NCBI GenBank assembly: GCA_003117195.1
Contig: BDSI01000018.1
Location: 596,230-660,229, forward strand
Length of the DNA stretch: 64,000 bases
Reading direction: 5' to 3'
Source: Eudorina sp. 2006-703-Eu-15
Taxonomy: Eukaryota; Chlorophyta; Chlorophyceae; Chlamydomonadales; Volvocaceae
Part shown: positions 33,128 to 45,000 of the stretch, in pieces
Numbering within the stretch: the first letter of the stretch is position 1
Layout of the letters: each line of letters begins with the position of its first letter
Made by a program: the position numbers and the translations under genes
Notes under the pieces: generated by a model
What the model saw: the letters and a program-made list of their open reading frames with translations, nothing else
Database searches by the model: none
What the model was told of the DNA's origin: nothing

Positions 33128-33182
33128 GATGTGTGCATGTGTGTTTCATGGTTGGGGGTAGGTGCATAACCCCATACCTGCA
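33128..33182 (-). mobile_element. CA-tail retroelement end at the duplication junction
   Basis: Read on the minus strand: GCAGGTATGGGGTTATGCAC, then CCCCCAACCATG and short ACACAC stretches, as near 8745-8780. It lies exactly between duplication units 1 and 2. Confidence 0.6.
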
Positions 33183-33189
33183 ACACTAA

Positions 33190-34661
33190 GTGATGTATTC
33201 CGTTTGAGACCTTGATTTCACCGGCTGCCAGGTCCAGTCGTGGTACCCCTGACCAGGCCTGATGACCTGATCGATCAGTGATGAACTCCTTCCCCGCCTG
33301 CCCTAACAAGGTAATCCAGGTTGCTGCTTTCGTGCACCAACTGCTTGGAGCATTTATGGACTGTCATATAGCTACCGGGCTGGAGCTAGCGGCTTTGGAG
33401 AGGAGAACAAGGCAGGTGGGCGTTCACATGGGTGGGCGAGCCGGCAGGCTGCTGGGACATGCCTGCCCATGGGCACAAAGACCGGGCGGCATGAATGAAG
33501 GCGGATGGAGGAGTGGGAGCAAGGGCAGCTTACAGCGGGTACCTGGGTGGGCAGGTGACGAAACAAGTCTGTAGAAGCTAGCACGGGGCCAGAATGTGTG
33601 GATGGTGGCCGTTGGCCTCAGCGACGAACCGGTATCACTGGTGTCACCTTTGCTTGCGCCTACTCACACACAGATCAAGTAAGTGTCCGCATGCGCATGA
33701 AGCTATTCCACGCTCCATGCCCTTGTAAAATATTTACCGTGGAGTCCCGAGGGTCAATCATGTAGCAGATAGGTAGGTAAAGCCTCATTACCTCACCATA
33801 AAATGCTAGCTCTTGCGGCAGGCAAACCTTCCGTCCGCCGTGCGTGTTGCTGTAATGGCGTTATCCCATCCATATCCTAAGCAAGTCAGCTCAATTCGTC
33901 CCACCCAGACCTCCCACACATGGAAAATCCGTCATACAGCAGGCGCTCTTATTAATCAGTATCACGTAGGTCGTAGGTCAAGAGCCAGTCCCCGCCTTTA
34001 TCGATCTCCGGCGGAAGTAGCCGCCGGAAGCTTGCTTGGCCGCGGCATTGCACGAGAGCTACCTTTGGATGGGTACGGGTCCCCAAGGCCCCTGCATGAC
34101 AGCAAACTTTACAGCCATCAGCCACTGGAGTGGACAATATATACCCAATCGAAAGTCATCCTGTAACTGCCTGTCGATACTACTCCCCCCGCCCCTCGGT
34201 TAGCCGCCCACGGCGCAAGGCGCAGGTCGCTGTTATTATGTGCAGCTGGCATGGCAGTCGTCGGCAGAGATAGATGCCCGGCATATGGCTGCCGCTGTGA
34301 AAGTTCATGCAGCGTTCGCTCGCGGATACATGTAACAACGTATTACCGGTTGCGTTGCTTTGCAACAGCTATCGTTTTCATAGGTGGGGAGCAACGCATA
34401 CAAGCGATGAACGCAAGCAACCAAATGCATGACACTTGGTTGTGGCTGGTCTAGATGCGCGCGCCGAGATGCACTAGATGGAAGCCGTACCCTTACTTCC
34501 TACCAATGGACAGCACAGCCTCGCTCGCCAGCTACTCGCTGGTTGTACAGGGCCAACATGGCGCATACTCATCAAGGCCGTCTCGCTGCTTTGCAAGACG
34601 TACATACCAGCCGCAAAGGGCATGGATAGATGCTCATTTGTCTCACAACAAACGAAGAGCT
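33190..34661. other. 3' flank of pseudogene D, gene-free
   Basis: Duplicate of 23291-25251. Short conserved patches are present in both copies, such as the stretch around GATGGTGGCCGTTGGCCTC. No splice-consistent gene model could be built in either copy. Confidence 0.35.
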
Positions 34662-34824
34662 TCAATGCCTTGCGCTGTATATCTGGCAGATGATGGCGAT
34701 CATCGCACCCTGGGGACACGGAGATGTAGACACCTGTGCGGCGGCGGGCGGGTAGAGTGGCCAGCAGGCGCATGCGGCAGCTAAAGGCGTGGGTTGCAGC
34801 ATATAAAAATAAAATGACAACAAT

Positions 34825-35176
34825 ATGACCCCACTTCTGGGGTTTCTCCCCTCTGCTGTGCCTGTCCCTTTGGTAGTGTTGCCCCGCCGTGCGCCTCTGC
34901 TTGCTTCGGTGTCTGTCTGGGTGGGGTCATCGCCCGGTGTGTTGTTTGTTTGCAGCGTTGAGGTGTGGAGGTGTCTTGCCGCCTTGGCGGTTGTAGCAGG
35001 ACAGCGAGCCCTGCTTACAGGCCGGACCGCAAGGAAAAAATAGCCCAAGAATGGGGTTCCAGACATCTCGAGTAAGCCTTTGTGTCGCGCTGCTACAGCG
35101 GTGGAGCCTGCTGGGGCTTGCCCTGGTATACATGCATTGTTGATCCCTTTGGGGTCCGCTGTAACTTTCATTCATT
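34825..35176 (+). mobile_element. 5'-truncated CATT-tail non-LTR element with 7-bp target-site duplication
   Basis: A 352-bp insertion relative to unit 1, flanked by CAACAAT (34818-34824 and 35177-35183). It includes TGCCGCCTTGGCGG and CTGCTGGGGCTTGCCCTGG, and ends GGGGTCCGCTGTAAC, TTTCATTCATT. It lies in the last intron of pseudogene D and gives the cleanest boundaries for this family. Confidence 0.88.
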
Positions 35177-38079
35177 CAACAATAACAACCTGACCCAAGC
35201 AAGCAAGACCTACCCCAATGAGTAATAAACTGGCAGAGCAGGTGGGGTTATGAGCCGTACATACCCGCGGGATTCGCTACGTATCACCAGCAGGGCGTTT
35301 GAAACAGACGGCCCCGCGACCAATATAAAAGTAAATGCCAAGTATGTGTGGGACCCCGCCAAATACGGACTTATAAGTAATACTATAACCTGGCGTTACA
35401 ATGTATCAGCTGTGTCTGAGTACATTGCCAGGGCAGCATGTTTATGCGGTGGCGTGCTGCACAGCAGGGGTAGCAAGGGCGGCCTTCGCTGCTTGCTTGC
35501 CGGCGATCTGTCCTCGTTTTCGCGTTCTAACTGGCCAGCAGCAGTGAACATGCAATGTGCGGCATACCTACCCCGGCTGTGCGCACGTATGCGTGCTCGT
35601 TCGTTTGTAACAAACCTGAGTGGCCATACATTATTCTATCCGGCCCAGACTGCAATTATTACACGCACGTACAGACATGATTACAGACGTAAAGGCATTG
35701 AAAGAAATCGCAAGTTTGCATCAGCCTGCCTAGCTACATACCTGACTAACAGCGTAAACAGCGTGCCTGCGTGCCTAGCATACAGCGTGCCTGCCTGTCA
35801 TGGATGCCTTGATACTTGTGTTGTTTCTGATCGGTGTACGGCAGAAATTCCTTGGTGTCTTGCTTACTTACCTTGTAGGTGAGGTCTTGTAGCTTAGTTG
35901 CGGTGGAAGGATTTCCCCCAGTGATGGTGACGTAGCCCTTGACTGCCTTGGTATTGAAATCGCCCGGCGCGGAGCGAGGCGGCTGCGTGTAGAATTAATT
36001 GTCAGCAACAAGTAACGTGAGTCATCATGTATGGAAGAAATGTTAGCGCTGTGCATGAGCGGCGGCGGCTCGCCGTAGATAAGACGTGCTGGCCGACCTA
36101 CAGCCTAGCGCTGACGGCCCTAGCTGCGCCGACGCACAGTGCGTGCGTGCCGGGAGATAGACGCGCGCGGGCTTTGAAGCACTTCCGTTCAGCCGTACGT
36201 ATCCCACGTAGTTCACTCGTTGATTGCCTCATGTATGTACTACCTACCATGAGTGATCCTGTAACGATGATATCTGATGGAACTTGAAGCACGACAGCTT
36301 ATTACACACGCAGCTATAGCGGTGAGCGCTACTGGAGTTAGCGGTGAGCGCTACTGCTAGCTGTAGATAAACCAAACAATTGCGATATTATTTTTGCTGT
36401 TCGTGCGTTGGTGTGAAGACGATAAACGCACCTTTTTGTGGGATGAGGAACGCGGTCTCGGAGACAGCGCCGCGAGCCCAGGCGTAAGCCGGCAGCCATG
36501 GCGCTTCACGCATCGTGAACTTCTGCAATAATGCATGGCAAACAGTCGAAACGCAAGGGTACGCACCGTGCAAGTCATATATTTTTGTAAAAGAACGTGA
36601 ACACACACGCAGTTCACATATGATTGTACATACGTGGTCAGCCCGCAAGGCAGATCCCAACTGCATACACGCATCGGGCGGCGTATGTATAATTGCAATG
36701 CATGCGTGGTCGTCAGGGCAGATACATAGACGACTTTTTGCCGACGACCGACTGAAAAGGCAAGCTTGTTTCCACGAATTCGGAAGCCGGCATGTATGGC
36801 CAACTGAATTATGTAGTCACAACCATCTGTCACGCACGCAGCAACTGCGCGCAACACGTTTTATGGTCGACTCAGCCTTATTAATTCTATCACTTCATCA
36901 CGCACACACCAAAGCAGCCGCACAGCAAGCCGCCGCCCCGGATTGCCAGATTCGCCGAGTGCTTATTCTTGATTGTGTTTTCGTTTCGATGATACCGGTG
37001 TATGTATGTCAGTCATGTTCGAATATGAACGCCGTGTACGTTCAGCGCGAATAATGAATCGCGCCAGTACAAAGAAAGTACCAAAAAAGATAACAGCAAA
37101 TAGTATAAACAACGGACGAACAACACGTTCCTGCGGAGTCACACCACACGCCGCTGCCGCAGCTGCTGCTCCTATCGACAACTTTGCGGCGCATCGCCGC
37201 CGAGGCCCTGCCTCCGAGGCCATCTGCTGAAAGCAGCGGGCGAAGGCGCAAGCAATAATCAAATGGAGTACGATCGCACCTGCCGGCACGCTATATCGGC
37301 TACGTCGTCCGCAAGACGGGCATTGGTGACGTTGCAGACGGGCGCCCAGATAGATCTTGCCGACGCTGCTTGTGGTTTTACTTGTAGGTAGCAGGGGCGT
37401 CCACCTGACGATGAGGTAGGGCACAATGCATGCACCCACGGCGACTCACACATACGTACACCATGCATGTACGACCTAAAGGCTAATCCGGCGGACGGTC
37501 AGGCACCGGGCTTACACAACAATCCACTTTATCGATGTATATCTGGATGGGCACTGCTACAACTGGGAGTTTGGCTGCTTGTTTGTAGGTAATGTACCTA
37601 ATTAGGGTGGAGGTAGGTCGGCTCGCTGTGGTAGGCAGTTGGCGTGATGTTGGGTCTAGGAGTTTGGGCAGTATGTGCACGGCTTGCTTGGTTTATCGTA
37701 CGTACCCATCCATCCCTTACTTGTATCTCAACTCGGTAGAACGCTGGCGACGACGCGCACAGCTTCGCTGCGCTAGGTATGGCGCACAGGTTGAGCCCCA
37801 GCTTGCCGTCAGCGGTCCAGTAGCGGTCGGTGTTGGAAAAGAGGCGGATGAAGCTGTTGACCGGTGGCGGGGCTGCAAGCGCGCGGGCGCACGCACACCA
37901 TCCAGGCGAAAACGCGTCTCCGTTTAGTGAGGTTGTCCATTTGCATGTCACACAGAGACAATCAAAGCGCATGTTTGTATCAACCACTTGGGGATGGGAA
38001 ATTTATATGACCAACATGTAGATACATCACGTCGCTTACTTAATAAATGATGATAGATATCTATTTATTCGTTGCATGG

Positions 38080-38500
38080 GGGTCGGGTCCCCGTAATCTG
38101 GGGTGCGGGTCCCCGTAATCTGGGGTGCGGGTCCCCGTAATCAGGGGTGCGGGTCCCCGTAATATGGGGTACGGATGCCCATATTATGCGGTTCGGGTCC
38201 CCGTAATGCCCCTCCGTACACTCTGGCCGTAATCTGTCTCCGTATTCCTTGTACGCGCTTTACGGCAAGACTGTCTCCGTATTATGGGGTGCGGGTCCCC
38301 GTAATATGGGGTGCGGGTTTACCGTAATGTCTCTCCGTAAACTGCATCCGTAAAATGTCTCCGTATTCCTTGTACGCGCTTTACGCCAAGTCCGTCTCCG
38401 TAAAACAGCCCCCATTTTACGGTTTAGTTTACGGCAAATCCGACCCCCCCTTTTCCCAGAGTGGCATTTTACCGACGTTACGGTAGAAGCTGTGGACACG
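38080..38500. repeat. 22-bp tandem repeats and CCGTAA/TTACGG-rich block replacing two exons of D
   Basis: Units of GGGTCCCCGTAATCTGGGG type repeat at 38080-38200 and again near 38280-38330. Between and after them many CCGTAA/TTACGG motifs occur in both orientations (CTCCGTAAAATGTCTCCG, CATTTTACGGTTTAG). This may be a nonautonomous DNA transposon with subterminal repeats, but its ends were not defined. It occupies the place of two exons present in gene C. Confidence 0.65.
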
Positions 38501-40386
38501 TACGCTCGCATGCAAGCAAGTACGCATCCTTGCTAGACGGATACAAGCACGCATGTCGTCATATATACTCACAATGCGCTGTTTCCGGGAAAGCACAACG
38601 TGCGAGTGTAGTACTGTCTGCCGTGCAGATAATAGCCCAGCATTGACACATCCTCTGCGCAATCGTCCGCAGAAGAAACTGTTATTGGTGGGACGCAAAA
38701 TAATACTTCAACCTGGATGGAGACACGCAGCAGTCTATTTAGGCACGCGCGCATTGGACCTATATAGGCACGCGCGCCTGGGACATCCAGCCGTACGTCC
38801 CTATATATTCCCGCCGTCAATCGATGTTTAATAAGCCGCCCTTCGCAGAATTATTGTGCCCAGGTGTACGGGGGAAGACGGGTGCTACGTAGAGTAGTGA
38901 AGCCAGGACGGCGTAGTATTAATCTTTCCTCCTTGAGATCAATCAAACAACAGAACTGTTGTATTTCTTGTAACTGTCTCCCAGGCGTGAAACGCTTCAT
39001 ACATAGGGCCATCGCTTGAGGGTTGTAGCGAAGCCGGCGCCCGTTCGATTGCACTTGAAATCTTAAGGATGGCAATCAACGAGCGGGCCTCGCCAGACAA
39101 GTGCGAAAGATAATCGTGCGTGCAGGCTCGCTGCTGTGCAGAGATGGTGCTCAGCACCCTGCAGCCCCCAGGAGGCACTACAAACATAGCTGTATGCATG
39201 TAGCGTCTAAAACGCAACAGTAGCATCAACAAGCTGATGCGTATTTTGGTGCAGTGCCGGTTTTAGTAAGTCCACCGTCCTACCTGCGCTTGGCCGTCAT
39301 CAAAGGAGTCCGGGCACACTTGCACCCATGTATCACTACGACCTGCGCCTCTTGTGGGCTTTACCTCCAGGCGCCCCTTCGTCGCGTCGCCACCCACCAA
39401 ACGCACGCCATTTTTTCGTCTGCGAGCGATGCAGTCGATGTGTACACATGAGACCTGTCCAACAAATGTAATGTGTTGCTCGGTAGTAGCATAGTGCAGT
39501 GGGTGGGTCGTTGGAGTTGATGTCGATATGTGGATGATGGATGCATCGCATGGACGACAGCTCGCGTTCGTGGGGGGACCAAACGGGTGATAGGAATGCC
39601 ATCACATACACACGACGCTGGCTAACTGCCGCACCCCCGGGGTATCGTCGCGCAATAATATAGAATTTATCCAAGGAATGGGTGAAAATCTCGCAAAATA
39701 TGTATCCGTCAGGGGTGCGCGACGATACCCCGGAGGTACAGTAATAATGGTCGCTCGGGACCACGCAAGGGTCCACCTTGTAACGCTTATTACTAATCCA
39801 AATAATGGATACACGCACTCATGGATCAAACCATGTATTCACACGTGCGTTCAACTTCCATAATTGCGTATTATTGTGGACACCGACGGCTTACATATGA
39901 AGGATTTGGTTGGCGGTCTTGCAGCGGCATCGCCTGTATACGTACACGCAGCACACGCGGGGGGGAGGCATTTCGTCACTCGTTTGTTTCTCTGTGCCTG
40001 CATACCTCAGGTTCTTGCAGCGTACATTGCTCTGTCAGTGGCAGGTACACTGTCTGAATCACTCAATAACTCCTACATTCGCCACTAGAGTCGGTGTATA
40101 TATGTTTATGTTCATCAAACCGTCCTCTCAGCTGCATGCACGCGCAGCACGCAGCTGGCTGTTGTTGTAGGATTAGTAGGATGGATGGAACCGTAGCGCG
40201 CCCGAGTAGCCCGACAGAGTTAGGTTTAACTATCACGCGATGCACACGCACACTTTTTATTATTAGCTTCTATCATACATTTTTTATGTGCCTGCAGTAT
40301 AAAAAAGCTCACCACGCACGTGCCAAGGAATAGGCTAAAAAGGCGTAAAAGAAGACGGTGCCAAAAATATTCACTCCAACGGCCAT

Positions 40387-42008
40387 GATGCTCAATCAAA
40401 TTGGAGAGGCAGTGTATGCGTTTGTTTGGTATATGTGGTCGCTCGTCGAACGATCGATCTAAGAGAGGGTGTGGCACCGGCACCAGGTATACACACGCCG
40501 CCCACCAACAGGGGGTACAGCGAGCGAGCGGGCAAGGGACGTGTGGATTTTGATGCTGGTCGATTGCACAGAGATAAAATTTTCATTTGTAAGAGTTGTA
40601 TGTATCATATTTACAGGACGTTTGAAACACTTCAGACAAGCGAGATATCTTGTGTCCTACTACATACCTGGCGGCGCTTGGGTATTGCCTCATCAGGCGT
40701 GGAGCCAAATGATGATCACAGGGCTTTGGCGGGCTTGGTTGATGAACAGGGCTGACACAGTTGCACACTGCGTGTGTATGAATGCTACATAGTCAACGTA
40801 CACGCTGCTGAACTTTCATCTACTAGTAATGAGTCATGCTTTCATTGTTACATACTGCGTGCATTCATCTCCCGCCAACAGGCATTATGCGTTTTTGCCA
40901 GGGTAGCCAGGGAAAACCAGCCACGCACGCACGATTGCAATTCAGGCGCTGGCTGCTGCCATGAATGCCAATTATTATATGGACATGGCTAGCTCCTGCT
41001 GTTACTAGTACGTTGTATAGCGCGATTATTAGTTCGGTGTAACCGCGTGATCTATGCAATCCGTCCGGCGTTGCCTCGCTCAACGCAGTAGGGCGTATGT
41101 ATACGTATCCTCTGTCCCCTTAACACACGCGCGCCAGGCAGGGTTCTGCCCGGCGTAATATCTTATTCTTATTGTTACGTATGTAGGGCGTATGCGTGTG
41201 GTCCTCAGCTTGGTCCTCCGCTCGGGCGTGATCATGCATACAACATGAACATACACGGACTGCACAGACGTCAGCTGCGTGAGCCATGCTCGTATTATTA
41301 GGGATGATCTATCTGGATGGACGACGGCGGGCCGCCCAGCGGCCGAATTATGACCAACGAAGTAGATAGATAGAGAAAGGTATGTATGTATGAGGGGAAA
41401 TATATATGATGCAGGGCGCACATGCATGCAGCAGTGCGTGACGAACCCCATCGTGCGCTCGCTCGCTCGCTCGCTAACAGCTGTGTATAGCTAGCAAGGG
41501 GAGTGCATGTACGGCGCGCGGCGGCATTTTTTCATGCTCACCCGCCCCCTGACCAGACTTAACTTATGCATGGTAGGGAAACCGCCGAACACATTAGGCA
41601 CATGTACGTTGTTATTCACCATCCGCCCTGTACAAACTCACGACGCAAATCAGATAGATAGGTACGTTCGAGCGAACATGCACTGCTGCAGGCAACCAGA
41701 TCGTTGCTACGCTAGGTAACGAATACCTTGTAACGGTTACATTACATATTATTGTAAGCCACACATTTGCCAGATTCCAATTTCTGCGTGCGCGTATTGT
41801 GAAGCAAGGCACATTGCGGTTGCGTGATAGGGATTTGGTTGTGCAGTCGATTATTGGTATCACACGTCATCATGCCTGCTGCTGCATATGGCGGGCGTGA
41901 AAATTGCTTAAAGGTGAGCTCCTGCATTGTTACTTATCTCTCGCATAATATAAATGTTTTCCTTCGTTTCACATTTGCAAGGACTACTTCTGTAAAACAG
42001 TTATATGA
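40387..42008. promoter_or_regulatory. Divergent intergenic region between D and E
   Basis: The 1.6-kb region lies between the minus-strand leader exon of D and the plus-strand leader exon of E, so it should contain both promoters. Blocks are shared with the unit 1 intergenic region. A (CGCT)n run is at 41455-41475 and a CCTTGTAACGGTTACATTAC motif at 41729-41748, also seen near 21.94 kb. No TATA box could be assigned. Confidence 0.4.
41455..41475. repeat. (CGCT)n tetranucleotide run
   Basis: Five GCTC/CGCT units, expanded relative to the same position in duplication unit 1 (near 32372). Confidence 0.9.
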
Positions 42009-45000
42009 ATGATGGCGTCGATGGGAGCCATACTGCTTGGCTTGGTCGTCATCCTATCTTTCAGCATTGATGGTAAGTACCGTAAACACGTTACCCTTTT
42101 ATGTATATCCAAATGAGTAAATGAATAATCGCTTTGGCAGACGAATCATGAATCGTGTCAGACTGACTCCATCTGACATTGATGATACGGTCGGAAACCA
42201 CCAATCAGGGCGATACCCATGTAGTCCATGCAGCGGAGTGTCGAAGTAGCAAATAAACATTTCACCCGTCATCATCATGTCGTGCATTTATTTTCTGGTT
42301 GCAGGTGATGCTGCTGTGGCGCCTTCGCCGCCGATTTTCACTTGTAGGTGGGGCAGGTGAACTGCAGCAGGAAGTTCAACATCTAAAATACTTCGTACAA
42401 CATCTAAAATACTTCGTTAAGTTTAGACACGCACCGTATATACAATTGCGGTAGAGTCTTCATCCTCGCACCTGCACTCGATACTTCCGCAAACCACGAA
42501 CGGGGTCTGTTGCATCGCAGACGAGAAAAATGGAGTTCGTCTGGTCGGTGGAGACAAAACCAAAGGTCGGCTGGAATTAAAGCCCGCCGCCCGTAATACG
42601 GACACCTTCGGCGAATGGGTCCCCGTGTGCGACAACGACGCCTTCAAAGCTGAATTTGCAGGGGTAGGCGCGTGCGTGCTTCGTGGTGTGGCGACGCGTG
42701 GGAGGTAAGGGGTCCTCAGCTGTAGGGCCGTTGTGTTACGCACGTATACGTACCTAGGTGCTTGTACTTAGGCATCTGGATAGATTCCCGGCTGCTTACC
42801 CATCCGAAGGAAATAATGTGCGCGTGGCGCGCCAGCAAGGCATGCGTGCGGCCGGTTCGGCCTGTATCCATATATACTGGCTGGTAATGATGACGTACCG
42901 CCGGTAACTGCAGCGAGCGATAGGACGTCTCGAACATCGCATCGTTTGACTTTGTCAAACAATGTTTTATATTATACGCCGTCCACATGCATGTCATGTT
43001 TGCGCATGTGTATGCTCAACGAAGCCTTCGTTATACATTATGAGAAGCAATAAGGCTAATAAGGCTGTTCGCTCCGCAGGTAGCGTGCGTGGGGCACGCA
43101 GTGCACGAAGCAGGGGGCATTATTCTAGACGTACGTATCTGCGCTACCGTTCCAGCGCAATAGCCAGCCCGCCCGCCGCAGCTCATCTGAACCCGTACGT
43201 GCATGCATTCGAAACTGGTTATTACGCCGGCTTTACGCATGTAACTCATCTAGATACGGTACCCAACACGTTTTGCCAAATAAACAAGCGTGCATTGGTC
43301 CATCCCCCCGCCGCAGTACATGTGCAATCTGCTCGGATACAAGTACGGCAGGCGGACCTACTCGGCCTCCCTGAGCTTCCCATCGCCCACGCCGTGAGTA
43401 CTAGTTAGCATAGCTAGGCTACATGCTTGCGATCGGCCAGATCAACTTGTGATCCACATCCCGCCCCGTTTGCATGCATATATACCTTGTGATGTATGAG
43501 TGATGAATTTCCATCCTGTCGAGCAAATATCGTGCATGCCCGCCGCTTCCACTCCACGCATCATTCGACTGTGCTCCACCTTGCTGATCCTTCGCAACCC
43601 CTGCGTGCCTTGAAATCCACGTAGGTCCAAACCGGTTTCGCTTGTCTTTTGCACAGACCAGACGGCGGCGGGGGGCCGACATCGGTTGCTAAGCGGCAAA
43701 GAAAAAGCACGTCCGTCTGTGGAAGACAGCAGCAGCAGTGATGATCAGATTGGTGATGGCATGCTGAGACGCGGCAGGCGCCTGACAGCCGCTTCTGTTG
43801 CTTACATTGATGCCCCAGCTAGCGCGCCGTACAGTTGCTTGTTCACATCCGGCTACTGCAACCCCGCGGGACCAATGGCCGCCGTACAGTGCTCAAGTGA
43901 GTACGACGCACGGATCGATGGAGGCGGCCAGCAGGCAGGGGCGGGCTCGCGGTGGGCAATGAAGCCAGCCAAGCAAGCTGCTGGATACATACATGCACTT
44001 TTATTTACTTTACGACGCACAAAAATCCAGTGCATTACTACCGGTGTCTGGATGGTATATTTATATTTTATTAGTGGGTTGCAATCCTGCACAAGCAACT
44101 ACTGCTCTGCTGCTCGCACCTATCTAGCCACTGTTGCAGGCAGCTGGCAATACATACGTAGTCGTGGTCGTTAATTATGCATGACCCCTGTTATCTACGT
44201 ATTGCCGGGCGCGATTACAGTTTTTTGGCGGAGGCCCAGCAGCAGTCTGCAGCCTGCGTCCTGCGGCGTTTCACTCAATAGCCAAGGAGCGGCTCTTCGT
44301 TGCTTTCTTTCGGTGTTTCCGTACTTCCTGTGAATCGATCTTCGTCCGGCGCTGCCGCACGATTATTGCAGATACGACTTTTCCTCCTGCGTCACCGCCG
44401 CCACCTTCGCCTCCGACCCCGCCACCGCGTGAGTGCGAACCCCATCATCCGTTGCCCGCTACATACAGCTGCATGCTAGCAATGTACATGTGGCAACGAA
44501 TATACACGACTCGCTTGCGGACGGTACATACACAATTACACGAACACTATTAGGTAGCAAAATGATAAAGATACAACGATCGATCATCATTTTAATAATA
44601 TTAATAACCTAAATGTTGGCAAGAATATATTATTATTTTTGCTCCTGGCGCGGATCTATTTACGTAACGAATTACTAGTACCTTCCGTTACGTAGCGAAT
44701 TACTTTTTTCCTGGCGGCTACGTAGTCAACATTAAAGTAAATTGGGCCGCGGCCCACATGCACATACGTGTATCGCCGACGACGGACCTCCGCAGTGCCT
44801 CCCGCGTCGCGATACCTCCTCCGCTTTTTCTCCAACGTGGGGGGCTTGGAGGACGACGGCGACCTGGAGCCCAACCTGTGCGCCTCAAGCAGTGCTGCGG
44901 CCGTATGCGCACAGTATGGCCGGGTCGAGATCGAGGTGCGTGCGTGATGAGGATGTACGCTATGAATGTACGCACATAACGCAAGGCAAAGTGCGTGCGG

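Larger units (their letters stand above)
34662..40386 (-). pseudogene. SRCR pseudogene D, duplicate of gene C
   Basis: Recognisable exons on minus: 40386-40313 (leader), 39419-39284, 38654-38573, 37872-37721, 37404-37280, 36522-36432, 35982-35872 and 34733-34662. Compared with gene C, the leader exon is 4 nt longer (GTGCGTG at its end). The first SRCR exon has lost 1 nt, and the next has a net +2 nt. The exon encoding the end of SRCR domain 1 and the linker exon are missing, replaced by repeat sequence at 38.08-38.5 kb. The GKIWAPVC exon has two 4-bp insertions and an early TAA, and the exon encoding GDF is 4 nt too long. Only three exons (37872-37721, 36522-36432 and the last) remain in frame. 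Splice signals are largely intact, so this is a fairly recent pseudogene unless assembly errors contribute. Confidence 0.82.
33190..42758. repeat. Segmental duplication unit 2 (SRCR pseudogene D plus start of gene E)
   Basis: Head-to-tail copy of 23291-33100. The two units differ by retroelement insertions, by loss of two exons of D and by numerous 4-bp tandem duplications or deletions. Confidence 0.85.
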
